From contig CP154955.1 of NCBI GenBank assembly GCA_039621445.1, positions 45,345,540 through 45,409,539 of the forward strand: a stretch of DNA of 64,000 bases, in the 5' to 3' direction. Under the pieces are notes generated by a model. The model was given only the letters and a program-made list of their open reading frames with translations, searched no databases and was not told the origin of the DNA. Shown one piece after another: positions 1-11,067 of this stretch; position 1 is the stretch's first letter; every line of letters starts with the position of its first letter. The position numbers and the translations under genes are program-made. This DNA comes from Euglena gracilis. Its lineage: Eukaryota; Euglenida; Euglenophyceae; Euglenales.

Positions 1-351
1 AACTAAAGAAATTTGTGTCCAAATTAATGATTTTTGTAAGTGGTTTTAACACCAAAAAAATTAGGAATGACCCTGCGAACACTCAGAGCCTCTGACCCTC
101 AGCGCCACTGCCCACGTTAGGAATTACACATATCCCTCAAATCTCAGTCCTGCATGCATTGCCCCCAACGCTCCCCCCGGTGCCTTTGCGACAGCTCCAG
201 TTTATGTGAATTGATTAATAATTTCTAATTACACCTGGTTTTTTGTTGTATTTTGTTTTGTGTTGTGTTGCGTTTTTTGTGTGTGTAACGTTCAGAGGTG
301 TATTCCTCTTGTTGTCCGACCTCTGTCGCCCGTTGCTGTCGCCCGACCTCT

Positions 352-3300
352 ACGCGGGGGGAGCGGGCGCTGCAGGCAGTGGTGCTGACCAACATCGCCA
401 AGGCATTGCAGCTGCTGTGCGTGAAGTGCGAAGGATTGTGGCTGCGGGCAGGCCCACACAGGCCGTTGTCTTTGCATGGGTTGTGTGAGGGGTATTTTTG
501 AGTGCACAGGACGTTTGGAGGTGTATGTAAAACCACGGTTTTTCCTCTGACTGAGTGACCGTCTGTTCACATTGGCACACACAGAATTTTTTTAAAGTCA
601 AAAGACCCCCCCCCCCCCGGAGGCCTGGGTTTGGGCGCAAAGCGCTGAAAATTTTTTTTGGGAAATGTCTTCAGACGGCCCGGGTTTTGGAGGGGGATTT
701 TTGTGTTTGGGGTTGGGTGGGGGGGACCCCCCTGGGGTCTTAAAGAAAGCCTGGTGTGTACACTCAACAGCAGCAACGTGTATTGTTATTGTGAAAAAAA
801 CATTGCACTGAATTGTGTGTTCGCACAAGCACACCTCTCCTCCCCCCCAACAGCGGGCTGTCTCCCAGCCAGCCAGACTGCGAACAACGCCACCAACGCC
901 CAGGTTTTCAACGCCAGTATGTACAACGCCCTACTCAGGGCCGCACATTTTTTTGGGATTTGGATTTGGGGTGCAGGGGTTGGTCCAATCGTTTTTGACC
1001 CGAACAGTGCACATTGGCAAACATCCGCGGCCGGAAAAACTTTCAGTTCAGGACGTTTAGCTGCATCAGAGAAACAGACATTGGGTGGACTTAAATTTGG
1101 GGGATGAAGCCTCGGCCTCGTGCATTTGTTTTATTTTTTTCTGTTCTCCCTGAGATGAGACCAAGAAAGGCCTGAGAAGTTGCCAGGATTGCAACCAGAA
1201 CGTGGAATGTAATAGCCTGGAAAATGAAGTTGCATTGGCTGGTTTCAGAGCCATTTTCCTCGTTCCTCTTGCAATCGGCAAATGGCAACAATGCCACTAC
1301 CACCTCCTCCAGCTGATTTCAGTCTCCCAATTTTCCCAACACTCAAATGTTTGAATCTCCCCTTGCATTTGAAAGTGTATCATTCGTAAGCCCCATTCAG
1401 TTTAACCACAATTTTGAATCACATAATTTGTGGTCATCAAGGCGCGCGCACGCGAAGCACACACATCACACACAACACACACAACACACACAACACACAC
1501 AACACACACAACACACACAACACACATCGGCGACCCTGTCCCCCCAATGAAGGTCAGTGCGGACGTCGTCGCCGTTGTGGGCACGCAGGCCGGTGCCGGG
1601 GCCGGCGCGGCGGGCGGCGGCGGCCGGCCGGACGAACACGCGGAGGCGATGGCGGCGGCGCTGCAGACGCTGCGGGAACAGCTGGCGGACCTCGAGGCAG
1701 AGGCGCTCGTCCAGTGCGCCTCTGAAGGGAATTCGACCCCGTCCTCCCCCCGCCGAGGGGGTTCAGCCAGCCAGCCGCCCAGTCTCCAGCCAGTCAGCCA
1801 GCAGCCTTATTCTGGCCTTCGACCCCCCTCCCCCCATAGACATTTTGTTTATTTTGCAGCCGCAGCCAGGGGACCCTATGGTGTCAGCCAGCAGCCTTTT
1901 TTGCAGCCAGCCCAAATTTCTGAGCTGAGCCCCCCCCCCCCCCGGGACCCCAAGCAGACACCCTGCCTTGGGCTGCCTCAAGCCTATCGCGGCGTCCGCC
2001 ACCAAGTCGCTCGAGAAGCTGGTGGTGAAGCTGCACGCCGAGGACTTCAGGCGGGGTGGCGGGAGACCAAACAGGGCCCACATCCCCAAGCCCGCAGTAC
2101 CTACCCCGCCCCCTCCTACGCTTTCGCCCCCCGGGCTGTTGGCAGCAGCTTGTCCCCCGAACTTTCCTTTCTCATCTATTGGCCCACATGGGTTTGTTGC
2201 CCCCCCCTCCCTGGCTCGTTGGCACCAACATGGCCTCCTGAAGCTGGATTTTGCTGTCAGGCCACAACGGCTGAGCCGGGGGGTATTTGATGCCGCTCAG
2301 TTTCAGTTTTCAGTTTATTATTTCTTTTTAACAAAAAATCATTGCATATTTATGATTTTCTCAACCAGCGATTTTCAAGTTTGGCTCATAGATTGTGTTG
2401 CATTCAAGACCGATTGTTTTCAACGTTTTCTCCCCCACAGGGGAGAGCAGCACTCATCTGGGATGGGGTCCATCCACCTGCCCGGTTGGTCTTCTCGCCG
2501 CCCCGGCACCGACCACCCAGACCTCAACAAGACCAGCGCGTACGTGACAGAGGTAGAGACACGGCTGCAGGCGCTGCGCCACAAGGTGCTGTACCTTTTC
2601 GACGCCACCACCCCGCTCAGGGGGCAGCCCCCGCCCGGATTCCAGGCGACCACCCAACCCCCTTTGGTTAAATACCTCCTTCGTTTCTCTTCCCGTTCCA
2701 GGCACTAAGATAGCGGCCTTTGGTAGAGCTGTGGGGTGTGCGGTGAGTCGTCCATGGCACAAGGACCTGCAGGCAGAACTGCGTGGCAGCGACCCCGCTG
2801 TGCGGTCAGCCCCTCTCCCTGTCCGCCCCCCTCTGTCCGGACGTCTGCCCGGCCCCCACCGCCCCCCTGCCCCCGCCATACATCGCTATCTGCCAGCAGC
2901 TTGCGGGGCGGGTCTTACCCATGCCGGCGCCTGGGAGACCCCCACTGGCGCCTTTGGGGTGGAGGTTGCTTCCCGCGGCTGGCAGTGCCCACCGAAGACA
3001 GAAGTTGGGGGGGGGGCAGCAGTCCTCCACATGCAGGGCAGTGGCAGTGTTATTAGCCCAGCCCGCGTTGTCTGCCCACTTTTTTCGGCCTTTTTTCACT
3101 TAAAAGGTCACAGGTCCCCGTAACTTTTGTTCCAGAATTTTCCAGGAAATTTTCTGGGTTGGTTTCCACCTCGATAAAAACGACCCCTTTGACCCCGTTT
3201 TGGGCACTTTGGGCTTTTTGCCGTATCAGACATTATCGGCCCTTTTGTGTTGATTCCCCTGTTGTCCACAATTATTCCAAAGAATTTTCTTATTTTTGGT

Positions 3301-6300
3301 ACGGTCGAAATCAACTGCCACCCCCCAGCAGAGGCTGTTTCCGAAATTTTGTGTTTGGCCCCCAAAAGGCCCGATAATTCCTGAACAGCGGTTGCCTGTC
3401 TAAATGCCTGCAAAACCCGTTAACACCGTTTTCCTGAATTGGCCTTTTGAGCCCCTTTGCAACCGTGAGACCCCTTGTTTCTCCTGGGCAGGGTGTGCGT
3501 GTATGACTTGCGTAAAGAAGGTTTACAGGACAATAACTTTCACGGTTTTCCGTAAATTTTGTTTGAAGTATGCAAATAAGCCGTGCTAATGAGGGGGTGG
3601 AGTGCTCTCGCACTTGGTTTCCCTGATGACTGTCAAGCAGCGGGACACACGGTGCTCTCCCCTTGCCTGCTGGACTGATGGCAGTAGAGTGCCAACAGCT
3701 GAAGGGGGGATACCGTTGCTGTAGGGGTGCTCTGGAGGAGTTTATGTCTTTTCCACAACTTGGTTCCTGGCAGCGGAGTAGACAAAAGGGACCAAAATGC
3801 CCCATATTTTTCTGTCTGGGCCTGAAACTGTTTTGAAACGCACTTTCGGAGTCCACCTAAACTACCAGATAGGGGGTCTCCCAGAGGGGGAAGGACACAA
3901 TCAGGAATGGTTTTGGTGAGAGGATTCCGACTCACTACCCACTCTGGTCACACTGCTCGGCATCACCATGCCAATCCATTAGATGCAACCTATTTTGGGC
4001 TCTCCTGATAAGAACCAAAACGTCTGCTGCGTTCAGGACCTGCAGCGTGGGAGGGGGGAAGCTCATCGGATCCCACCCCACCAGCCTGCATGCCCAGTAT
4101 ACCACAGGTTCCCCTTGTTCACGGTCAACCGTAAACAACACACAAAGAGATTTTTACGGAAAAAGTAAACAATACTCTGTTGAAGAATGTTTACAGGAAA
4201 CCGTAAACAAGTGGATATCAGTGTTTTTGATCACTGTCAAATGATCCTTGGACGGGAAGAAACCTGGCTTTTTTCAGGAACCATCGCTCTTCTATCTTCA
4301 AATCACAACCCGCCACGAAAGATCGAAGGAGAGACACAAAAGACTTGCCTCCACAAGCTGGAAAAAATGCAACGAGCATAACTTCCTTTGGCAGCTTTGC
4401 AAAGTTACCGGAAGTTCCCTTGGGTGAGTGAGGCGGTTTGTCCCAGCTGGCGGTTTGTCCCTCCACTTCTAGGTCCGAGGCAACAACAGAGACCATCTTT
4501 GCCATTACAAATCAATGGAAATCATCAGAGGGAACACGGAACCTCTCAGAGCAACCGCCTCCGAGAGTTGTCACTAACAACTCCCAAAAAAAAAATCAAA
4601 GATAAGATAAGATATTTTAATCGCTTTCAACAGGTCTAAAAAAGGCCTTTTTTGGAACATCTGGGTCAATACGTTTCGCAGGTTATCGGGTCATTTCATG
4701 CAGAGTTTCTTTTCTTTTCGGCATATTTTTCCCCCAATTGCAACAGACAACAGCGAATGGATTTCTGAAAACGTACTCTACGCTCCACAGTTTTCTATTC
4801 AGCATAATTCAGCCTCTTTTACAGGCATTTCAATTTCTGCGAGATGTGTTTTTGAGGGCCGTTCTCTGTATCGTTGAATAGAGCACACAAATGGGTAAAT
4901 AAGTTTTCAGGGTATTTTCCTGCAGTGGGGGAGTTTGAAGGTCAACCGCATTGGATTGCAACGGTGTGGGGTGTGTCGATGTCCGGATGGAGCTGCTGTG
5001 GCCCACCAGGTGGGGAGGAATCGGGTGAGACCCTGTGCAGTGAGCCCATGAAAGCTCAGTCTGGGGTGTTGCTGAGAGACCTCTCTTGGGTGAAAGAAGT
5101 CGGGGGAAGGGAGGGTTCCTGTCCCCCTGCCCAAGGGGTGTCGAGGTTGCTGCAGCCGGCCTATGGCAACTGGGCGCATCAGCAGTAGCATGGTTTCTGT
5201 GCCCAGAGTTGATTCTTTTCTCCAAACCTGTCCTAAGTTTATGGGAAACCGTGAACACCATTTCGTTAAGGCACAACTGTTCCTGGTGAGAGGGGTGACC
5301 AACGCCCCAGAAGAAACCACAGCCAGTGTTTGTGGGGAACACCTCCACAGCTGCGGGAAACCGTAAACAAGTACAAGGTCACAATTTTCCGTAAACTTCT
5401 GTTTTTACATGTTTACGCAAAACCGTAAACCACCTTCGCCGCACACCCTTTTGGGGGGGGGGGGGCACCAAAACGTTCACGGGAACCCGTATAGTATCGG
5501 GGGGTTTGAATAATCCCAGAACTATTTCGGAACACCCTGTTTTCTGTGCGCAAAATCGGAAAAATCGGGCAAAATCAGGGCTTTTTTCGGGTGGGCAGAC
5601 AACGCGGGCTCATTATTAGGATTAGATCGTTCGTCGCCAAAGTGGCCATTGCAGTCTGGGAGCAGGATTCATGGCGGACAACAGGAGGTGGTGGGTTGAA
5701 TGGGTGTCTGAGCACATTTCCAACGTATCTTGAGACCCAAAATTTTCTCTTCAAAATAGGCTCTTTTTCCTGAAGAGAATTTTCGGGGTATCACAGGCCT
5801 GTCCTTTTTTGTTGATTTCTCTTTACCTTGCACAGCGAAAATAAGCACCAATGAACGTTATGCAGCCGCAGTGCACACCCATGTGCATTTGTACAGGGTG
5901 TTACGCACCCCGAACGAACACATTTCCACCGCTTGTCATGTCTCACATCCTCGGCATGGCATTGGCCAATTACCTAACAAACACTTGCCGAAACGTGAAT
6001 TTGGCATACATCATTTGATCTCGCCAATTCATGAATCAACACGCATTCTGTTTGTCCCGCCTCCACGGTGCGGTATGGCCGCGTCGTACTTTGTCCGCCA
6101 CGCAGCCCTGCACCGCCCGATGAGCGAGCAGGGGAAGATGAAGCTCAGCACTGACATCGCCCAGCTTCAGTTCGCGGTGGGAGCCCTGTGCAGTGCGGAG
6201 AACCTTGGGGCTGCGTTCCGTGAGTTGCAGCCAGAGCATGCCACTGTTGGGGTGTTCGACCCCGCCAGCGGGGTTGACTGGTTGTTGTTGTTTTTTTTTG

Positions 6301-9300
6301 GAAACTGGACAACCTCACCCCCAGCCTCACCCCCCACCTCACCCCGGGGTGTTAAGAAGCAAGTTGTTTTTTTTTCCTTTGAAAATCACACTACCATTCA
6401 GAGTTTCCCCCCACCTGAAGCTCAACTGCTTCTTCCCCACCATTAAAGGACAACCTTTTCACCCCCCACTGTTGAAAAATGATGGCAGCCAGGATTTTTT
6501 TTGTGGACGCCGCAGCCTTTACTGGAACTCAAGGTTTTCATGAAGTTCAGAAGAATGATTTTTCGATTGGGAATATCCTAGATCCTTATGCCCCCTTATA
6601 TACTGACGTGTACTTTGTTTGCACAAGACAGATACTTTTACACGAAATGCACAAAAGATTTGAAAAGGAACGACAATTCATTTTCTTTGATGCCAAACCT
6701 GAAAAATAATATGCATTTGCAGCTATTTCCATTTTAAAAAACAGTCGCCAAAAGTTTTTTTTAATTCTGATGCCCAAAGTCTTGCAAGGTTTTGGGTGCC
6801 AATTTCGGGTCGAAATCTGGTCTGTCCGGTCAAATTTGGTTGAACAAAATGATTTGGTCAACTTTCTGCCACCTGAGGCTTTGGACAAGAGAGACCCAAC
6901 ACAGTTTCCTGTGATTTCGTTTTTGCTTCTTTTTCACCCCTTTTTTGTTACCCCCCCCCCTTTCAGCAGCCCAGACACACCAGATCCTGACCCTGGTGGT
7001 CAGAACTGGGGGGAGCTGGTCAGACACCTGGGGGGGCACAGGTGTCAGCCCTTCCCGATGAATGTTTCTCTTTGGTGGAAGGGGATGCCTTGTCTCCGGG
7101 CTTTCCGCTCTCTACTCTTTATGGACACTGCGCAGGTCCCCCGGGAAAAGCCGCCACTGATGCAAGCATGCCAACTGACCCCAAGGAAGAGTACTCTGGA
7201 ATGCCTGTAATTCTCATACATTAGCTGGATCCCTGACTTGACTTGTTATGTCAAGGAATTGTTGATTATGATTATATTTATTGGGTTGCCATTCAATTAT
7301 TTTGTTTCTATAATATTTGCAGATTTTTTCAACGGGTTTTGCTCAAGAAAAGTATGCATGTATGCATGACCAGAAACAACATGATACAAATACGAACATG
7401 TATTTTTTTTGAATTCAGAACTTTAGTCGCCGAAAAAAGGTCTTCATTATAACCATCGGAGGCTGCCACGTTCCAACCTGAAAAAAATCTCACTTTGGAC
7501 TGTTCTCGCTGATTTGACGTTGCCGTCTTGTACGTGCAATTTCCTGGAGGGGGGGTCGATCCATTTTACCTCTCCCCTGTCACTCCTCTCTCTGTGCCAT
7601 CCAACTCTCAGGATGGCTGAAGATCATCCTTTGGTGGATGGATATAGAGCATGCACCTCCAGTGGTATAAAGCGCCAGACAAATTGATCGTGTGGTGCCT
7701 CCTGGGATACCTCGGAAGATTGTTGGGCAGTTGTGAGATCCCCCTTTCTGCTGCTGAACGTGTCATGGGACGTGTCATAGAACGTGTTATAGCTTCTGGA
7801 GGGATCGAGGAAGGGTTGGGCTTCTTTTTTTCATCGGAATACCCCCTGGAGTACACGTGGTGGCACGAGGTCTTTAGGGACGCGGATATTCTGTTTGTTT
7901 GTTTGTTTTTTTTACTCTTAAAGGACCCACTCAGAACCCTCTTAGGCCAAAGAGCTGGCAATGATGGCCCTCGTCTCGAACAGGGTCAACCAATAAAGAA
8001 AGAGCCGGAAAACATTTTTGGGGTGTTTTGTGGCGATGACCCAAGGATGCCGGGAATCAAAAGTTTTCCGCGACGTTGACCCGCCTTCGCTGAGCAACTT
8101 CACGTCAGTGCCATCATGTTGACCCCCACGGCAGCAGCTGGAAGAGAAAACCCCCGGCAGCCCTTGGAGGACGGGGTTTGAGGTTGGGCGGGACCCCCCT
8201 CCCCCCCCCTCGGGTGGCGCCTTTGCGTTGGCGCTGGAGGTCCGCAACGCGCTGGTCCACCCGCTCAACGTGCTGCACCACCTCTTCGCCCGGGCGACGC
8301 ACCCAGCCCGCCCAGGACCGGACGGTACTCCCGATGGGGGGGGGGTCACCAGGGGTTTTTTTTTTAGTGTTGGTCCCCCAGGGGGGGGAGGGGTGGTGGG
8401 GTGGGTTGGTCTGGCCGAGCCCCCCCCCCCCGGGGGTGGGGGTCATGGGTGGTATATATATATTTTTGGCGCCGAAGGTGCCGAAAATTTTTGAAAAGGG
8501 TGATATTTTAAGCATTTTTCGCGATTTTTGGCCATTTTCGGGGGAAATGTAAGTGGGTCCCCGGGACCCCCCCCCCCGGGGGGGCCAGGGGGTGGGTGGG
8601 TGGGTGGGGGACCCCCCCCCAGTCTTAAAAACCCCCTGGTGGTATGGTGATGGATGGGGGGGTCTGTCCGCCCCCCCACCACCACCGAGCCATTCCGTAC
8701 AGCCCTGGGGCCGCCTGCCGCTGCCGTACGTTGGGGAGGGCAAGACCCTGGAGGCGTACACCGAGGAGCTGGACGTGCTGGCGGACCCCGCGCTGGAGGG
8801 CCAGGGCGGGTGTGTGGGGCCAAGATCCCACCCCCAAAGTGATCAGATTTCGATCTCCCGCGTTTTTTCCTTTTTTAAATTTTAAATTAAGACTTAATTT
8901 TTTTAAATGACCGTTGGCGGGCAAAGCAGAGCCCAGTGGTATTATCCTCTATTTTTCGGTATCCATTTGTCCGTCCTTTCTTTTTGGACCTTTGGACCTT
9001 GCTTTTTCATGAGTTCATCATGGGTCATAGTTGTGTGAAGGGGAGACCATCGGAAATGCAAACTTAAAAAATCAATTGGGACCAATTTTTGAAGTTTTTC
9101 ATTATAGATCAACAAATTTGGATTGGTTTTTATGGCCCTGTGGTTGGCACGCCGCAGCAGTATGACTGCTACTACCACATCTGGCAGTCCATGGCTTCCG
9201 CTGCCGCGGCATACGAGACATGCACCGAGGTCGACACTGAAGCAGGCATTTTTTGTTGTTGGTAAGCCAAGCATGATACCCCTTGGCATCAGACATTTTA

Positions 9301-9448
9301 GCTGAACTTCGAATGAACTTAGAACAGTGTTCCCCTGTTCGCTTGGCCCAGTTCCAAAACAAATGTCTGTTTCCAGCACCGCACGCAGCTTGCGGGCGCA
9401 ATATTGGCGGTCGGCGAGCTGTTCTGGCCGTCCGGCGACTCCTACTGA
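352..9448 (+). CDS. COG5: COG5, conserved oligomeric Golgi complex subunit 5 (5' partial)
   Basis: COG5 belongs to lobe B of the COG tether, which captures recycling vesicles at the Golgi. The family is recognised by a run of ordered matches. An exon near 352-431 reads VVLTNIAKALQLLCVKCE. Exon 874-940 reads SQTANNATNAQVFNASMYN. Exon 1553-1708 is a helical stretch ending LADLEAEAL, and 1983-2055 continues it with LEKLVVKLHAEDF. An exon near 2440-2626 holds VTEVETRLQALRHK, and near 6075-6250 lies RPMSEQGKMKLSTDIAQLQF, the most conserved block. The C-terminal exons 8240-8344, 8703-8813, 9158-9229 and 9389-9448 all join in phase 0 and end at TGA 9446-9448. The N-terminal half lies upstream of the window. 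Internal boundaries between 431 and 8240 are approximate. The exon at 6075 has no AG for about 200 nt upstream of its homologous start, so its acceptor is unresolved. Confidence 0.82.
600..760 (+). repeat. Dispersed intron element, hairpin plus poly-C/poly-G
   Basis: This copy holds in order a C run, the GGGCGCAAAGCGC hairpin (about 634-646), TGAAAATTTT, GGGAAATG, a GGGTGGGGGGG run, a C run and TCTTAAAGAAAGCCTGG. The same order or parts of it recur at 8390-8645, 17270-17470, 37690-37930, 41315-41440 and 53690-53910, and in reverse at about 26850-26965. Confidence 0.6.
1456..1530. repeat. 9-bp microsatellite (AACACACAC)n
   Basis: About seven tandem copies of a CA-rich 9-mer lie in the COG5 intron just upstream of the 1553 exon. 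Confidence 0.9.
2702..2741 (+). CDS. COG5: Possible small internal COG5 exon
   Basis: A 40-nt stretch between a CAG acceptor and a GTGAGT donor reads TKIAAFGRAVGCA. It resembles the family segment just before the conserved block encoded at 6075-6250. Its phase is not proven and the following exon has no clear acceptor, so it is listed separately from the main gene model. Confidence 0.35.
2742..6070 (+). other. Long COG5 intron with repeated GTTTACGG/CCGTAAAC motifs
   Basis: No convincing exon was found in this 3.3-kb stretch. Between about 3535 and 5490 it carries some eight copies of the half-palindrome CCGTAAAC or its complement (near 3541, 4128, 4150, 4201, 5238, 5357, 5390 and 5424). Several are paired as TTTACGG-NNNN-CCGTAAA. 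Confidence 0.6.
8390..8645 (+). repeat. Dispersed intron element copy (long form)
   Basis: This copy carries GGCGCCGAAGGTGCC (about 8467-8482) followed by GAAAATTTTTGAAAA and a stretch ending GGCCATTTTCGGGGGAAATG. It closes with opposed C and G runs and TCTTAAAAACCCCCTGG. The 8460-8640 part is nearly collinear with 53720-53910 in the NDC80 intron, which shows that these are copies of one element and not chance low-complexity sequence. Confidence 0.7.
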
Positions 9449-11067
9449 ACCCCCCCTCCCTGTCACCCTCCATGGCGCTGACAGACGGCGATGTGATACC
9501 CACGATGGTGATACCACCCCCCCCCCCTCACACGCTGCCCGACGTTCGTTGTATCTCTTCACTGTTTTTACATCCTGATGGGTTCCCTTGGGTTCCCTTC
9601 CGAAGTCCTGTGGACACCTCTACTGCAGAACATTCCCCCCACTCACACCCAAATTAGGAAATGCCCAACGATCGTCCTGATTCCAGCTTTCACCGACCTT
9701 TTTTTTTAAGGTTTCTTCATCCTTTGGGTTGAGAACCTAACGCTGTCCCCTCTTCTCAGAGGACAGCGGGGTGGTGGTAGGTTGGCACGGGGCCGCACTT
9801 GAACTGGCAAATGTTGAACAGCAAATTCTTCTTCCTACAGCGAAACTAATTTGGAACATATTTGGACAGTTGCTTTCTTAGTTCAAACTCGATTCGTCTG
9901 TGATTGGTATTCCTCTTTCACTGCACTCCCCAGACGCAAGGGTTCGACTGCTCTTCAAGTGAGCAAGGTTCGACACGCCCAAGCCCACAGTGTTAATGGA
10001 AACACACATAGGCCTGAAATTGCCTTGAAAGAGATCGTAACCCCCCTAAAAAAAATAAGACCCGGGTCTTATTTTTGGTCTCCTTTGCTGGAGACCTCCA
10101 GGGGGGTTTTTATTTGGGGGGGGTCTTTTTTTGGATTTTTTCGTGACCGACCCAGGCCCGAAAAAAAGGTCATTTTCCAGGTTCCCAAAAGCATCAAAAA
10201 TTTTCCTTCGGCGCTGCGCGCCATGTGTAAATTGGTGTAAGTTGACATGTAGCATGTTTTTTGCACCCAAAGATCAGAAAATTTTGAATTTTCATCATTT
10301 TGTGTGTGAAATTGAGGTTTTTGGTAAGTTTTCAGGGTAAATTTTCAGCGTCCCCGGCGCTTCGCGCCGTCAGGGGGGGTCTTATTTTTGGATTTTTGCT
10401 CGATCGGCCCAGGGGGTCTCATTTTTGGGGGGGGGTCTTATTTTGGGGGGTGCTTATTTTGGTTAGTGAAGGAACATTTCCTCTATTTCTCCCATATTTC
10501 CAGTCTGCAGCATTCTTCCATCAAGGTATGAAATATTTATATATCGGTGTAGCTAATACAATTCAGGATTCAAAGATTCAGTTTGCACTATCAGACTATC
10601 ATTATCATCATCCATGTTTTCTGTTCTTTGGTTTGGTTTGGTCAGCATGATTTGGAGAATTCTTTTTGTATTGTGATCCGTCGAACCTCTGTCTGCTGCC
10701 GGTCCCCAAAAGTTGAGTTTGCCTTCAACTGGAGGAATCCGCGGACATCATTCTGACCAAAATACATATTCAAAAGGACACACTCCTCTCAACCACTTCT
10801 TGATCCTCTGGTGTCGTGCTCGCTAGCGCTTCTGGAACCGGAAGAGGACCAAGAATACCTCTATTTTTGCACCAGGGGGTGAAACAACTTATTTTGGGCA
10901 ATTTGGAAGGCCCAACACGCCTGTTTTTTCGGCACATCGTGCGATTTTTTTGTCTTTTCCTTCATCATTTTTCCCTCTAGCGGGGTTATAAGTGGGGGGT
11001 CGGACCGGCTTTCCGCGAGGACAACACCCCGGCTCCTCACCCCCCACACCCCGGCCGCCCGCCCCAC
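9449..11067. other. COG5-CTNS intergenic spacer
   Basis: No exon is supported in this 1.6-kb spacer. It contains the C/G-terminated inverted-repeat element at 10041-10450. The remainder is unremarkable mixed sequence, and the CTNS promoter should lie in its 3' part. Confidence 0.6.
10041..10450. mobile_element. MITE-like element, AATAAGACCC termini
   Basis: The left end reads CCCCCCTAAAA followed by AAATAAGACCC. The right end (about 10425-10450) is its inverted form GGGTCTTATTTTGGGGGG. Directly inside the left end, 10051-10076 is a perfect 26-bp palindrome centred on CCCGGG. Two GGCGC hairpins lie inside (about 10207 and 10356). No open reading frame of note is present, so it would be non-autonomous. 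Confidence 0.55.

Noticed and set aside
9930-9965. GGGTTCGACTGCT as a possible tRNA T-arm
   Set aside because: No matching acceptor stem, D-arm or anticodon arm could be folded around it.
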